From: Streptomyces sp. NRRL F-2580
Lineage (GTDB): Bacteria > Actinomycetota > Actinomycetes > Streptomycetales > Streptomycetaceae
DNA length: 64,000 nucleotides
Reading direction: 5' to 3'
NCBI RefSeq assembly: GCF_000720115.1
Contig: NZ_JOIR01000011.1
Location: 385,573 to 449,572 of the forward strand
The position numbers were made by a program, and so were the translations under genes. Positions 18,170 through 27,687 of this stretch are shown here, one piece after another (position 1 is the stretch's first letter; each line of letters begins with the position of its first letter). Below the pieces are notes generated by a model. That model was not told where the DNA came from and did not search any database. It saw only the letters and a program-made list of their open reading frames with translations.

Positions 18170-19405
18170 TCAGTCCGCCTCTGTACCGGAAATTCCACGC
18201 CGACAGGCGTCGTCCCCGCTCGCGCACACAACGGAACCGAACGCGCCGGTTCCGATCTTCGCGAAGTTCTCCACCGAGTCCGTTCCTGGCGCGAAATAGC
18301 CGGTGTGGGTCCTGGCCCGGGCCGAGGACAGCAGCCGCGCCCCGAACTCCGGCGACACCGGATCGGCGCCGTGGCCCAGCCCGCCCACCTCCAGGTGCGG
18401 CACGTCCGCGATCCAGTCGCCCTCGTCCCGCGTCGCCCAGACCCGCGCCGAGGTGTGCAGGCCCTCGACGTTCTCCGTGCGCATCCCGGGGCTGCCCGCC
18501 ACCACCACGTCCGTCACCCGCTCCGGCAGCTCGTGCGCGGCGACCCCGCACACCACCGAGCCGTAGCTGTGGCAGAACAGCGCCACGCCCGAGTTCCCGG
18601 GCAGGGAGGTGGTCAGCGCCTTCAACCGGACCGCGCCGTCGATGGCCATGCGGCCCGTGGCGGCGTCCACGCCGACCCCGGTGGGCGCGGTGTAGCCGGC
18701 CCAGGCGATGACCGCCGTCCGGCCGCCCGGCGCGGTCGCGCGCTGGCTCTCGTACAAGGACTCCGCCATGCCGACGGGGGAGGTCAGGCGGCGCTGGGTG
18801 CGCTCGAAGGTGAGGGCGTCGGTGTCCACACCGGGCACGATCACCGAGACCCGGCGGGCCCTGTCGAGGTCACCGAAGACCTCGGCGACGCGGCCGCCGC
18901 CGCTGGGATCGAAGGTCAGGATCTGCCGGCCGGGGTCGGCGAGCGAGGCGAAGCGGTGGGAGCGCCGGCCGGCCTCCGCCCGGTCGGCCGGGGTCAGGGC
19001 CACATCGAGGCTGCGGGCCTCCTCGACCCGGCGCGCCTGCTCCAGGCCGTGCAGGTTGGCCCGGTAGCGGGTGGCGGCGGGGACCCCGTCGAGATTGCCG
19101 ACGACGAAGGGGTAGCCGTCGGCGAGCCGGGCCCGCTGGGCCCCGTCCAGGCCCGCGAAGAAGCGCGCCACCGTCCGCACGGGGGCGTCGGCGGGCGGCA
19201 CGGGACGGCCGTCGATCCGGGCCTTGGCCCAGGCCTGGAGCGCGGCGGCCCGCAGCGGGGTGCCCCCCTCCGGCCGGTGCACGGCCGTCCAGCCGGTGGT
19301 CGCCAGCATGATGAAGACCACCGCCAGCGCGAGCAGGGCGCGCAGGGCGGCAGGGCGCGGGTCGGCGCCGGGAACGGGGGAGTGGGCGAGGCCGGACAGA
19401 TTCAC
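18170..19405 (-). CDS. alpha/beta hydrolase, DUF1023 family
   Basis: A 411-aa protein with one membrane anchor at about residues 20-38 (ALLALAVVFIMLATTGW). The catalytic domain has the nucleophile elbow CHSYGSV, and a downstream histidine in VGGLGHGADPVSPEFG fits a Ser-Asp-His triad. It is expected at the outer membrane face as an esterase of unknown substrate. The GTG at 19405 lies 7 nt after a TACGCT box, so I take it as a leaderless start. An ORF continues upstream but only as the antisense of the TetR gene region. Confidence 0.85.
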   Translation of the reverse strand: MNLSGLAHSPVPGADPRPAALRALLALAVVFIMLATTGWTAVHRPEGGTPLRAAALQAWAKARIDGRPVPPADAPVRTVARFFAGLDGAQRARLADGYPFVVGNLDGVPAATRYRANLHGLEQARRVEEARSLDVALTPADRAEAGRRSHRFASLADPGRQILTFDPSGGGRVAEVFGDLDRARRVSVIVPGVDTDALTFERTQRRLTSPVGMAESLYESQRATAPGGRTAVIAWAGYTAPTGVGVDAATGRMAIDGAVRLKALTTSLPGNSGVALFCHSYGSVVCGVAAHELPERVTDVVVAGSPGMRTENVEGLHTSARVWATRDEGDWIADVPHLEVGGLGHGADPVSPEFGARLLSSARARTHTGYFAPGTDSVENFAKIGTGAFGSVVCASGDDACRRGISGTEAD

Positions 19406-19527
19406 TGGGACCAGCGTAGGAGACCTCCACCGGCCGCGGCGCCCCGGGTGACAGGACTCACGGCCAAGCGTGGGACCCCTTACGGAACGCGGGTGATCCG
19501 CTACAACTCCCCGGAGTGTCCTGCCGA

Positions 19528-20199
19528 TCAGGCTCCCGCCGCCCGCATGCGCCAGCTCGCGGCCAGGGACGGTCCGATGCGGTCGAGGTAGGTCTCCGTC
19601 AGCCGCCGGATCGCGTCCACGCTGGTGTCCCCGCCCTGCCCCCAGAGCCGCCCGGTGAGCCGCATCACACCACAGAACGCGGCGACGGCCACCCTTGGCC
19701 GCGGATCGGCGTCCACGTCCAGGCCCTCGCGGGCGGCGATCAGCCGGGAGATCCGTTCCTCCAGCTCGGTGGAGCGCCGCAGGTGAACGGCGAGCAGGGC
19801 CGGGGTGCACTCGATCAGCCGGTAGCTGCGCATGTAGAGGTCGACGGGGACCACGTCGGCGAGGGCCTCCTCGACGGTGTCCCATGCGGCGAGCACCGCG
19901 CCCCGCATCGCCTCGAGGGGTCCCTCGGCGGCCGGCCGGGCGCGCAGGGAGGCGACGAAGTGCGCCTCGGTCAGGTCCTGGACGGCGAAGACGACCTCTT
20001 CCTTGTTGGCGAAGTAGCGGAAGAAGGTGCGCTGGGACACGTTCACGGCGTCGGTGATCTCGTCGACGGTGGTGCGCTCGTACCCCTGGGAGAGGAAGAG
20101 CAGGAGCGCGGCGCGCAGCAGCGCGTCCCGGGTGCGGCGCTTCTTGCGCTCGCGCAGTCCGGGCACCGGCGCGGCCGGCGCCGACCGCTCGTCGATCAT
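19528..20199 (-). CDS. TetR family transcriptional regulator
   Basis: A 223-aa protein with a TetR helix-turn-helix (ALLRAALLLFLSQGYERTTV, then ITDAVNVSQRTFFRYFANKE, about residues 26-70) and a helical ligand domain. The ATG at 20199 has GGAGAG just upstream. It is not adjacent to an obvious target; the gene at 20586 is divergent but 386 nt away. Ligand and regulon are unknown. Confidence 0.9.
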   Translation of the reverse strand: MIDERSAPAAPVPGLRERKKRRTRDALLRAALLLFLSQGYERTTVDEITDAVNVSQRTFFRYFANKEEVVFAVQDLTEAHFVASLRARPAAEGPLEAMRGAVLAAWDTVEEALADVVPVDLYMRSYRLIECTPALLAVHLRRSTELEERISRLIAAREGLDVDADPRPRVAVAAFCGVMRLTGRLWGQGGDTSVDAIRRLTETYLDRIGPSLAASWRMRAAGA

Positions 20200-20585
20200 C
20201 TCTCCGGGGCTCCCTTCCGACGCCGAGTGGGCGGTCAGAGTACCGGTGACGGGCGGGGCGGCGGCGGTCGCGTTAAGCCGTTTGCGAAGGCCCCCCCGCC
20301 CTCCCGGGCCGGGGTGCGCGAGCGGCCGCGCATGACACGTTCGGGTCGGCCACAGCCGGGGTGCCCGACCCCGCCGGGGCGGGCGCGGGCCCGCGCCGAC
20401 GGCCCCCGGAGGCGTCAACTCCGTACGTACGACGGCCCTGCCGGACGGTTCCGGCGGGGCCGTCGCCTATCCGGGTGGACCCGCCCGCGGCCCCTTCCGT
20501 CCGCCCGTCACCGCAGGTCAGCGTGGTGTCAGTGAGGCCCCGGAATCGGTCCGGGCGCCCGCCGTCCACAAGGAGTTGACCCGTC
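20200..20585. other. 386-nt intergenic region between TetR and I36 genes
   Basis: No coding potential was found. A stem with one wobble pair (GGCCCTGCCGGA with TCCGGCGGGGCC) occurs around 20432-20461. The last 30 nt hold the AAGGAG ribosome site of the next gene. No other convincing signal is seen. Confidence 0.5.
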
Positions 20586-20981
20586 ATGCGTACGTGTGGA
20601 ACCACGCGCGTCACCACCGTCCTCGCCGCGACCGTCCTGGCCCTCACCGCCCTCATCCCGAGTACGGCCACCACGGCCCAGGCCGCCGGCCCGCCGGCCC
20701 TCGCGGTCTGCGCGCCGGGGCAGCTGTGCCTGTGGGCGAAACCGGAGTTCAAGGGCACCAAGCGGACCCACGAGCTGAGCACCCTGGACGTCGACAGCTG
20801 CACCGCGCTGCCGGCCGGGACCAGCGCCCAGTCGCTCTCCAACCGCACCGGGCGGCCGGTGACCACGTACCAGTCGGCGGAGTGCGCGGAGACCGGCGAG
20901 TTCCAGACCTATCCGGGCGACGGGGTCTGGCTGCCCCAGTCGCCCTACCAGGTGCGGGCGTTCAAGGTGTGGGAGAGGTAG
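20586..20981 (+). CDS. secreted peptidase inhibitor I36-like protein
   Basis: A 131-aa exported protein. A signal peptide with cleavage after TTAQA (about residue 33) precedes a small beta-rich domain that begins CAPGQLCLWAKPEFKG, the hallmark of the streptomycete metalloproteinase inhibitor (SMPI) family I36. Four cysteines can form two disulfides. It probably inhibits a protease or acts as a crystallin-like surface protein. AAGGAG lies ten bases before the ATG. Its 3' end overlaps the convergent potassium channel gene by 20 nt. Confidence 0.8.
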   Translation: MRTCGTTRVTTVLAATVLALTALIPSTATTAQAAGPPALAVCAPGQLCLWAKPEFKGTKRTHELSTLDVDSCTALPAGTSAQSLSNRTGRPVTTYQSAECAETGEFQTYPGDGVWLPQSPYQVRAFKVWER

Positions 20982-21867
20982 CTTCCCGCCGCGCCGGGGC
21001 GTTCGGCCGGCCGGCTGCGGGCGTGGCCGCGCCCTCCGGTGCGGCGGCGGCCGCGCCCTCGGCTGCGGGCGTGGCCGCGTCCCCGGGTGCGGCCGCGTGC
21101 GCGGGCGGGGCCGTGTTTCCGGCCGGGTCCCCGCCCGTGGCCGCCGCGCCGCCCAGCCGGGCGACCTCGCCGCGCAGCGCCCGCACCTCCTCCCGCAGTT
21201 CCCGCAGGGCCGCCAGCTGCAGCCGCTCCGCCTGGTCGTCGCGCTCGAAACGGGAGATGAACCAGGCGGCGATGTTGGCGGTCACCACACCAAGCAGGGC
21301 GATCCCCGACAGCATCAGGCCCACGGCCAGGACCCGGCCGAGGCCGGTGGTCGGCGAGTGGTCCCCGTACCCGACCGTCGTCATCGTGGTGAAGGACCAC
21401 CACACGGCGTCGCCCAGGTTCTTGATGTTCCCGTCGGGGGCGTCCCGCTCCACGCTCAGCACCGCGAGCGAGCCGAACATCAGCAGCCCCACCACCGCCC
21501 CGGCCACGTACGTCGTCAGCTGGATCTGCGGGGCCATCCGGGCCCGCCGCCCCACCAGCATCAACGTGGCGACCAGCCGCAGCAGCCGCAGCGGCTGCAC
21601 CAGCGGCAGCACCACGGCGGCCAGGTCCAGCCAGTGGGTCCGGACGAAGTGCCGGCGGTCCGCCGAGAGGCCCAGCCGCACCACGTAGTCGACGGCGAAC
21701 GCACCCCACACCAGCCACTCCACGTGGGTGCAGGCCCGGTGCACGTCCGCGGTCGCGTCGGGGGCCACGATTGGCACGGCGTACGCCACGGCGAAGGCCA
21801 GGGCGAGCACGAGCAGCGGGGTCTGGCTCCGCCGCTCCCACACCTGCTGACGGGAGGGTTCCTTCAT
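20962..21867 (-). CDS. voltage-gated-like potassium channel
   Basis: A 301-aa ion channel. Hydrophobic segments at about 17-35, 48-66, 79-105, 119-140 and 175-200 fit a six-helix Kv-like layout, with an S4-like LRLLRLVATLMLVGRRAR (93-110). The pore loop carries the selectivity filter TTVGYGD (163-169). After the last helix come a short coiled coil (about 205-235) and an Ala-rich low-complexity tail. The ATG at 21867 lies 7 nt after TACGAT, so it is probably leaderless. The stop overlaps the 3' end of the I36 gene. Confidence 0.92.
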   Translation of the reverse strand: MKEPSRQQVWERRSQTPLLVLALAFAVAYAVPIVAPDATADVHRACTHVEWLVWGAFAVDYVVRLGLSADRRHFVRTHWLDLAAVVLPLVQPLRLLRLVATLMLVGRRARMAPQIQLTTYVAGAVVGLLMFGSLAVLSVERDAPDGNIKNLGDAVWWSFTTMTTVGYGDHSPTTGLGRVLAVGLMLSGIALLGVVTANIAAWFISRFERDDQAERLQLAALRELREEVRALRGEVARLGGAAATGGDPAGNTAPPAHAAAPGDAATPAAEGAAAAAPEGAATPAAGRPNAPARREATSPTP

Positions 21868-21892
21868 ACGGAGCATCGTAAAGAACGCGTAA

Positions 21893-21922
21893 GGGGCGCT
21901 GGGACAGGTGTCCCAGCGCCCC
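21893..21922. terminator. terminator hairpin downstream of aceE
   Basis: A 14-nt perfect inverted repeat (GGGGCGCTGGGACA 21893-21906 with 21909-21922), which in practice folds as a 12-bp stem with a 6-nt loop, 25 nt after the aceE stop. It also sits where the -35 of the channel gene would lie. Confidence 0.8.
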
Positions 21923-21946
21923 CACGGAAGAGTGACGGCCTGACGG

Positions 21947-24679
21947 CTAGGCGTCCCCGCCCGCCGCGCCCGGGTCGGCCGCCGCCACGTCCAGCAGCTG
22001 GTACCGGTCCACGGCCTGCTTCAGCACCGAACGGTCGACCTGACCGGTCTTCGCGAGCTCGGTGAGCGTCGCCAGGACCACCGACTGCGCGTCGATGTGG
22101 AAGAAGCGCCGCGCCGCACCGCGCGTGTCCGCGAAGCCGAAGCCGTCCGCGCCCAGCGAGGTGTACGGGCCGGGCACCCACCGCGAGATCTGGTCCGGGA
22201 CCGCCCGCATCCAGTCCGAGACCGCCACGAACGGCCCCTCCGCCCCCGACAGCTTCCGCGTCACGTACGGAACGCGCTGCTCCTCCTCCGGGTGGAGCAG
22301 GTTGTGCTCCTCCACCTCGACGGCCTCGCGGCGCAGCTCGTTCCAGGAGGTCGCCGACCAGACGTCCGCCCGGACGTTCCACTCCGCGGCCAGGATCCGC
22401 TGCGCCTCCAGCGCCCACGGCACCGCCACGCCCGAGGCCATGAGCTGCGCCCCGACGGTGCCCGAGGTTCCCCGGGACACCCGGTGGATGCCCTTGAGGA
22501 TGCCGTCCACGTCGACGTCCGCCGGCTCGGCCGGGTGCTGGATCGGCTCGTTGTAGACGGTCAGGTAATAGAAGACGTCCTCCGCCTCCGGCCCGTACAT
22601 GCGCCGCAGACCGTCCTTGACGATGTGCGCGATCTCGTAGCCGTAGGCCGGGTCGTACGCCACGCAGCCCGGGTTCGTCGAGGCCAGCAGCTGGGAGTGG
22701 CCGTCGGCGTGCTGGAGGCCCTCACCCGTCAGGGTGGTCCGCCCGGCGGTCGCGCCGAGGACGAAACCGCGCGCCAGCTGGTCGGCCATCTGCCAGAACT
22801 GGTCACCCGTGCGCTGGAAACCGAACATCGAGTAGAAGACGTAGACCGGGATCAGCGGCTCGCCGTGCGTCGCGTACGCCGAACCCGCGGCGATCAGCGA
22901 GGCCGTGCAGCCCGCCTCCGAGATGCCGTCGTGCAGCATCTGCCCGGTCGGCGACTCCTTGTACGCGAGCAGCAGGTCGCGGTCGACCGCCTCGTACTGC
23001 TGGCCCAGCGGGTTGTAGATCTTGGCGCTCGGGAAGAAGGCGTCCATGCCGAAGGTGCGGTACTCGTCGGGCGCGATCAGCACGAACCGCTTGCCGATCT
23101 CCTTGTCCCGCATCAGGTCCTTCAGGATGCGGACGAAGGCCATCGTGGTGGCGATCGACTGCTGGCCCGAGCCCTTCTTGGCGGCCGCGTACGCCGCGTC
23201 GCCCGGCAGCTGCAGCGGCTTGGCGCGCACCACACGGGTCGGCACGTAACCGCCCAGCGAGCTGCGCTGGTCGTGCATGTACTGGATCTCGGGGGAGTTG
23301 CGGCCCGGGTGGTAGTACGGCGGCGCCCCGCCCTCCAGCTGCTGGTCGGTGATCGGGATGCGCAGGCGGTCGCGGAAGCGCTTGAGGTCGTCGACCGTCA
23401 GCTTCTTCATCTGGTGCGTCGCGTTGCGGCCCTCGAAGTTCGGACCCAGCGTCCAGCCCTTGACCGTCTGCGCCAGGATCACCGTCGGCTGGCCCTTGTG
23501 CGCCTTGGCCGCCGCGTACGCCGCGTACACCTTCTTGTGGTCGTGCCCGCCGCGGCCCAGGTGCTGGATCTGGTAGTCGGTCATGTTCTCGACCATCGCG
23601 CGCAGCCGCTGGTCGCCGCCGAAGAAGTGCTCGCGGATGTACGCGCCCGACTCGGTGGCGTACGTCTGGAACTGCCCGTCCGGCGTCGAGTTCATCTTGT
23701 TGACCAGGATGCCGTCGCGGTCCTGGGCCAGCAGCGGGTCCCAGGACCGGTCCCAGATCAGCTTGATGACGTTCCAGCCGGCCCCGCGGAACTGCGACTC
23801 CAGCTCCTGGATGATCTTGCCGTTGCCGCGCACCGGGCCGTCGAGCCGCTGCAGGTTGCAGTTGACGACGAAGGTCAGGTTGTCCAGGCCCTCGCGGGCG
23901 GCGATCGACAGCTGGCCGAGCGACTCCGGCTCGTCCATCTCGCCGTCACCGAGATACGCCCAAACGTGGGACTTGGAGGTGTCCGCGATCCCGCGCGCCT
24001 CCATGTACCGGTTCATCCGCGCCTGGTAGATCGCACCGAGCGGGCCGAGGCCCATCGAGACGGTCGGGAACTCCCAGAAGTCCGGCATCAGCCGCGGGTG
24101 CGGGTAGCTGGACAGGCCGTACGGGGCCTTCGACTTCTCCTGGCGGAACGCGTCGAGCTGCTGCTCGGAGAGCCGGTCCAGGAGGTAGGCACGGGCGTAG
24201 ATGCCGGGGGAGGCGTGCCCCTGGAAGAAGATCTGGTCGCCGCCGTCACCCTCGTCCTTGCCCCGGAAGAAGTGGTTGAAGCCCACGTCGTAGAGGGAGG
24301 CGGAGGAGGCGAAGGTCGCGATGTGGCCGCCCACGCCGATCCCGGGACGCTGGGCGCGCGAGACCATCACGGCCGCGTTCCACCGGGTGGCGTTGAGGAC
24401 CTTGCGCTCGATCTCCTCGTTGCCGGGGAAGAACGGCTCGTCCTTGGTGGCGATCGTGTTGACGTAGTCCGTGCTGCGCATCTCGGGCACGGCCACGCGC
24501 TTCTCGCGGGCCCGCTCGATCAGCCGCAGCATCAGGTAGCGGGCGCGCTCACGGCCCCGCTCGTCGACCGCTGCGTCCAGGGAGTCGAGCCACTCCTGCG
24601 TCTCCTCCGGATCGAAGTCCGGGACCTGACTCGGCAGGCCGCCAATGATGATCGGATTGCGATCGGATGCGGAAGCCAC
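21947..24679 (-). CDS. aceE: pyruvate dehydrogenase E1, homodimeric type
   Basis: A 910-aa thiamine-diphosphate enzyme that decarboxylates pyruvate and acetylates the lipoyl E2 component, feeding acetyl-CoA to the TCA cycle and fatty acid synthesis. The ThDP motif runs from [14 protein letters not shown] to [15 protein letters not shown]. Length and the [15 protein letters not shown]-terminus match the AceE type rather than the alpha/beta type. The GTG at 24679 follows AAGGAACAGC; the longer open frame upstream is not conserved. It is divergent from DUF3052. Confidence 0.97.
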   Translation of the reverse strand: MASASDRNPIIIGGLPSQVPDFDPEETQEWLDSLDAAVDERGRERARYLMLRLIERAREKRVAVPEMRSTDYVNTIATKDEPFFPGNEEIERKVLNATRWNAAVMVSRAQRPGIGVGGHIATFASSASLYDVGFNHFFRGKDEGDGGDQIFFQGHASPGIYARAYLLDRLSEQQLDAFRQEKSKAPYGLSSYPHPRLMPDFWEFPTVSMGLGPLGAIYQARMNRYMEARGIADTSKSHVWAYLGDGEMDEPESLGQLSIAAREGLDNLTFVVNCNLQRLDGPVRGNGKIIQELESQFRGAGWNVIKLIWDRSWDPLLAQDRDGILVNKMNSTPDGQFQTYATESGAYIREHFFGGDQRLRAMVENMTDYQIQHLGRGGHDHKKVYAAYAAAKAHKGQPTVILAQTVKGWTLGPNFEGRNATHQMKKLTVDDLKRFRDRLRIPITDQQLEGGAPPYYHPGRNSPEIQYMHDQRSSLGGYVPTRVVRAKPLQLPGDAAYAAAKKGSGQQSIATTMAFVRILKDLMRDKEIGKRFVLIAPDEYRTFGMDAFFPSAKIYNPLGQQYEAVDRDLLLAYKESPTGQMLHDGISEAGCTASLIAAGSAYATHGEPLIPVYVFYSMFGFQRTGDQFWQMADQLARGFVLGATAGRTTLTGEGLQHADGHSQLLASTNPGCVAYDPAYGYEIAHIVKDGLRRMYGPEAEDVFYYLTVYNEPIQHPAEPADVDVDGILKGIHRVSRGTSGTVGAQLMASGVAVPWALEAQRILAAEWNVRADVWSATSWNELRREAVEVEEHNLLHPEEEQRVPYVTRKLSGAEGPFVAVSDWMRAVPDQISRWVPGPYTSLGADGFGFADTRGAARRFFHIDAQSVVLATLTELAKTGQVDRSVLKQAVDRYQLLDVAAADPGAAGGDA

Positions 24680-25115
24680 GCTGTTCCTTCGCTGTCGGGG
24701 GGAGTCGTGCTGAAGCCGTATCTGGGGGGCGCCGCCTCCCATGCTCTTACGCTCGACCGAAATCGTCATCTTTACCACCGGGTAATGGCCGGAAGATCGG
24801 TGGCGCGTCCGGACAGACCGCGATCTTACGCCCGAGCCGGGCACTCGCTTCGGGCGGCCGTTCGTCGCTCAATCAGGTAGGAAAGACGTCGAGGGTCGCC
24901 GATGATGCCGAATGAGCTGGAATGGTGTGGGATGAGTCACCAGAGGCCCGCACGGGAAGGCTGAAAGTTGCGGCGAGACGGCCGCAATCGTCACCGTTTC
25001 GACGGTCTCGGCGGCCGGGTACTTGCGCGATCCGCCGCGCCCGTGTGGACTACGCCCAATGCTGCGCGTACGCGCGCCGCCAAGACATTCACCGAACATG
25101 AGCAGGAGGCACCCC
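24680..25115. promoter_or_regulatory. aceE/DUF3052 divergent control region (436 nt)
   Basis: No gene was found. A dyad TTACC-ACCG-GGTAA lies at 24772-24785, about 95 nt before aceE, and could be an operator. The TTACC/GGTAA arms are the only clear symmetry. The right end holds the AGGAGG site of the DUF3052 gene. Confidence 0.4.
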
Positions 25116-25547
25116 GTGAGCGCGACCGCGGACCACGCGGAGAGCCTGGCCGCCCGGCTGGGTTTCCAGTCCGAACAGGTGGTCCAGGAGATCGGCTACG
25201 ACGACGACGTCGATCAGGAATTCCGTGAGTCCATTCAGGACCACATCAGCAACGACCTCGTCGACGAGGAGTACGACGACGTTGCCGATGCGGTGCTGCT
25301 GTGGTTCCGGGAGGAAGACGGCGATCTGACTGACACGCTGGTCGACGCCACAGAGCTGGTCGAGGACGGCGCACTGATCCTGCTGCTGACCCCCAAGACG
25401 GGCCGCCCCGGCTACGTCGAGGCCAGCGACATCAGCGAGGCCGCCGAGACCGCCGGCCTTTCGCAGACCAGGAGCATCAGTGTCGGCAAGGAGTGGGCCG
25501 CCACCAAGCTGGTGACGCCCAAGACCGCCGCCAAGTCCAAGCGCTGA
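25116..25547 (+). CDS. DUF3052 family protein
   Basis: A 143-aa acidic protein of the actinobacterial DUF3052 family. It contains AARLGFQSEQVVQEIGYDDD, a long acidic centre, and LLLTPKTGRPGYVEASDISE. No catalytic residues are evident and the function is unknown, but it lies next to aceE in many streptomycetes (recalled gene order). The GTG at 25116 has AGGAGG with a 6-nt gap. A stem-loop follows at 25579. Confidence 0.88.
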   Translation: MSATADHAESLAARLGFQSEQVVQEIGYDDDVDQEFRESIQDHISNDLVDEEYDDVADAVLLWFREEDGDLTDTLVDATELVEDGALILLLTPKTGRPGYVEASDISEAAETAGLSQTRSISVGKEWAATKLVTPKTAAKSKR

Positions 25548-25578
25548 GCCGCGCCCGCTGCCGAGCGGACACGCTTCC

Positions 25579-25616
25579 ACACCCCGCCTGCCAGGTGACC
25601 CCGGTCGGCGGGGTGT
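25579..25616. terminator. stem-loop after DUF3052 gene
   Basis: A 10-bp perfect stem (ACACCCCGCC 25579-25588 with 25607-25616) with an 18-nt loop, 31 nt after the stop codon. Confidence 0.55.
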
Positions 25617-25708
25617 GTGCGTTCACGGCCCGGGGCCACCGGAGGCCCTAGGCTTTGCCTCACCCGAACAGCCCAACGCAGGGATGCGGGAACGAAGGGA
25701 TGCGACAG

Positions 25709-26167
25709 ATGGCGATCGAGGTCGGCGACAAGGCCCCGGACTTCGAGCTCAAGGACAACCACGGCGCCACCGTGCGGCTCTCCGACTTCCGCGGGGAGAA
25801 GGCCGTGGTGCTGCTCTTCTACCCGTTCGCCTTCACCGGCGTCTGCACCGGCGAACTCTGCGAGCTGCGCGACCAGCTGCCGCGCTTCCAGAACGACGAC
25901 GTCCAGCTCCTCGCCGTCTCCAACGACTCCGTGCCGACCCTGCGGGTCTTCGGGGAGCAGGAGAGCCTGGAGTACCCGCTGCTGTCGGACTTCTGGCCGC
26001 ACGGGGAGACCTCCCGCGCGTACGGCGTCTTCGACGAGGCGAAGGGCTGCGCGGTCCGCGGCACCTTCGTCATCGACAAGGACGGCGTGGTGCGCTGGAG
26101 CGTGATCAACGGACTGCCCGACGCACGTGACCTGAACGAGTACATCAAGGCGCTCGACAGCCTCTGA
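25709..26167 (+). CDS. AhpE-type peroxiredoxin
   Basis: A 152-aa thiol peroxidase that reduces hydrogen peroxide and organic peroxides. The PxxxTxxC motif is intact (PFAFTGVC, peroxidatic C46). A further cysteine at C51 and one in AKGCAVRG may resolve the sulfenate. The N-terminus [16 protein letters not shown] is typical. ATG at 25709 is preferred; an ATG at 25700 is in frame but leaves no space after GAAGGG. It stands just ahead of the Ter stress genes. Confidence 0.93.
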   Translation: MAIEVGDKAPDFELKDNHGATVRLSDFRGEKAVVLLFYPFAFTGVCTGELCELRDQLPRFQNDDVQLLAVSNDSVPTLRVFGEQESLEYPLLSDFWPHGETSRAYGVFDEAKGCAVRGTFVIDKDGVVRWSVINGLPDARDLNEYIKALDSL

Positions 26168-26305
26168 GCGAGTCTGCACGGGCCGTATGCGCAGTTCCCT
26201 GCGAAAACCGCTTACGGGCGGGAACCCGTCACTAGGATCGAAACGTTGATCCGGTAGCAACCGCAAGACGGGGCACCGCCCCACACAGAACCCTATGGAG
26301 GACCC

Positions 26306-26881
26306 GTGGGAGTCAGCCTCAGCAAGGGCGGCAACGTCTCGCTGACCAAGGCCGCGCCTAACCTGACGGCGGTCATCGTCGGTCTGGGCTGGGATGCTCG
26401 CACCACCACCGGTGTCGACTTCGACCTCGACGCCAGCGCGATCCTGACCAACGACCAGGGCAAGGTCGCCAGCGACGCGAACTTCGTGTTCTTCAACAAC
26501 CTGAAGAGCCCCGACGGCTCGGTGGAGCACACCGGTGACAACACCACCGGTGAGGGCGAGGGCGACGACGAGGCGATCAAGGTCAACCTCGCCGGCGTCC
26601 CGGCCGATGTGGCCAAGATCGTCTTCCCGGTCTCGATCTACGAGGCCGAGAGCCGCCAGCAGAGCTTCGGCCAGGTCCGCAACGCCTACATCCGCGTCGT
26701 GAACCAGGCCGACAACAGCGAGCTCGCCCGCTACGACCTCTCCGAGGACGCCTCGACCGAGACCGCCATGGTCTTCGGCGAGCTCTACCGCAACGGTGCG
26801 GAGTGGAAGTTCCGCGCCATCGGCCAGGGCTACGCCTCCGGCCTGCGCGGCATCGCGCAGGACTTCGGCGTCAACGTCTGA
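26306..26881 (+). CDS. terD: TerD family calcium-binding stress protein, copy 1
   Basis: A 191-aa TerD domain protein. The two calcium-site segments are present: [17 protein letters not shown] (about 37-53) and [17 protein letters not shown] (about 74-90). TerD proteins are tied to tellurite resistance, phage inhibition and envelope or metal stress; the molecular role is unsettled. The GTG at 26306 has GGAGGA four bases upstream. It is the first of two close paralogues; the second starts 212 nt downstream. Confidence 0.93.
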   Translation: MGVSLSKGGNVSLTKAAPNLTAVIVGLGWDARTTTGVDFDLDASAILTNDQGKVASDANFVFFNNLKSPDGSVEHTGDNTTGEGEGDDEAIKVNLAGVPADVAKIVFPVSIYEAESRQQSFGQVRNAYIRVVNQADNSELARYDLSEDASTETAMVFGELYRNGAEWKFRAIGQGYASGLRGIAQDFGVNV

Positions 26882-26960
26882 GCCCGAGCAGTCCATCCGT
26901 CCGGCGCCGTGCACTGTGTGTACGGCGCCGGACGCGGTTCACCGCACCACCCGCACCAGC

Positions 26961-27054
26961 GCTTCAGCCGCATCGCACGGCCGCTTCACCGCCGCAGCGC
27001 ACCACCGCTCCACCGCCGCAGCGCACGGCGGCTTCACCGCCGCTTCGCCACACC
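26961..27054 (+). repeat. 24-nt imperfect tandem repeats between terD copies
   Basis: Three units of 24 nt (26983-27006, 27007-27030, 27031-27054), each beginning GCT(T/C)CACCGCCGC, are preceded by a shorter degenerate copy at 26961-26982. They fill much of the spacer between the two terD genes. The period is a multiple of three and one frame is open, but it has no start or ribosome site of its own. Confidence 0.8.
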
Positions 27055-27092
27055 GGAACACCGCCACACCGTCGTCCGGGGAGGACCACAAC

Positions 27093-27668
27093 ATGGGCGT
27101 CACACTCGCCAAGGGGGGCAATGTCTCCCTGTCCAAGGCCGCACCGAACCTCACCAGGGTGCTGATCGGTCTCGGATGGGACGCGCGCTCGACCACGGGA
27201 GCCGACTTCGACCTCGACGCCAGCGCGCTGCTGTGCAACAGCGGCCGGGTGCTGGGGGACGAGTACTTCGTCTTCTACAACAACCTGAAGAGCCCCGACG
27301 GCTCCGTCGAACACACGGGCGACAACCTCACCGGCGAGGGTGAAGGCGACGACGAGTCGATCCTCATCGACCTCACCAAGGTGCCGGCCCAGGTGGACAA
27401 GATCGTCTTCCCGGTCTCCATCCACGAGGCGGACAGCCGCCGGCAGAGCTTCGGCCAGGTGAGCAACGCCTTCATCCGCGTGGTGAACCAGGCCGACGGC
27501 CAGGAACTGGCCCGCTACGACCTCTCCGAGGACGCCTCCAGCGAGACCGCGATGATCTTCGGCGAGGTCTATCGGTACGGGGGCGAATGGAAGTTCCGTG
27601 CGGTGGGGCAGGGGTACGCGTCAGGGCTCAGGGGCATCGCTCTAGACTTCGGGGTCAACGTTTCGTAA
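27093..27668 (+). CDS. terD: TerD family calcium-binding stress protein, copy 2
   Basis: A 191-aa TerD protein very similar to the one at 26306. The same calcium-site segments appear ([19 protein letters not shown] and [17 protein letters not shown]). The ATG at 27093 has GGGGAGGA upstream. The DUF475 membrane gene starts 19 nt after its stop, so they are probably cotranscribed and may form a membrane-linked TerC/TerD complex, as proposed for Ter systems. Confidence 0.93.
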   Translation: MGVTLAKGGNVSLSKAAPNLTRVLIGLGWDARSTTGADFDLDASALLCNSGRVLGDEYFVFYNNLKSPDGSVEHTGDNLTGEGEGDDESILIDLTKVPAQVDKIVFPVSIHEADSRRQSFGQVSNAFIRVVNQADGQELARYDLSEDASSETAMIFGEVYRYGGEWKFRAVGQGYASGLRGIALDFGVNVS

Positions 27669-27687
27669 AGCCGTACAAGACGATGGG

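Noticed and set aside
22097..24880. 927-aa plus-strand open frame over aceE
   Set aside because: Antisense shadow of aceE; composition Arg/Val/Leu-rich and no recognisable motif.
26796..27092. 99-codon extension upstream of terD copy 2
   Set aside because: It begins inside terD copy 1 in another frame and consists of the 24-nt repeats. The ATG at 27093 has its own strong ribosome site.
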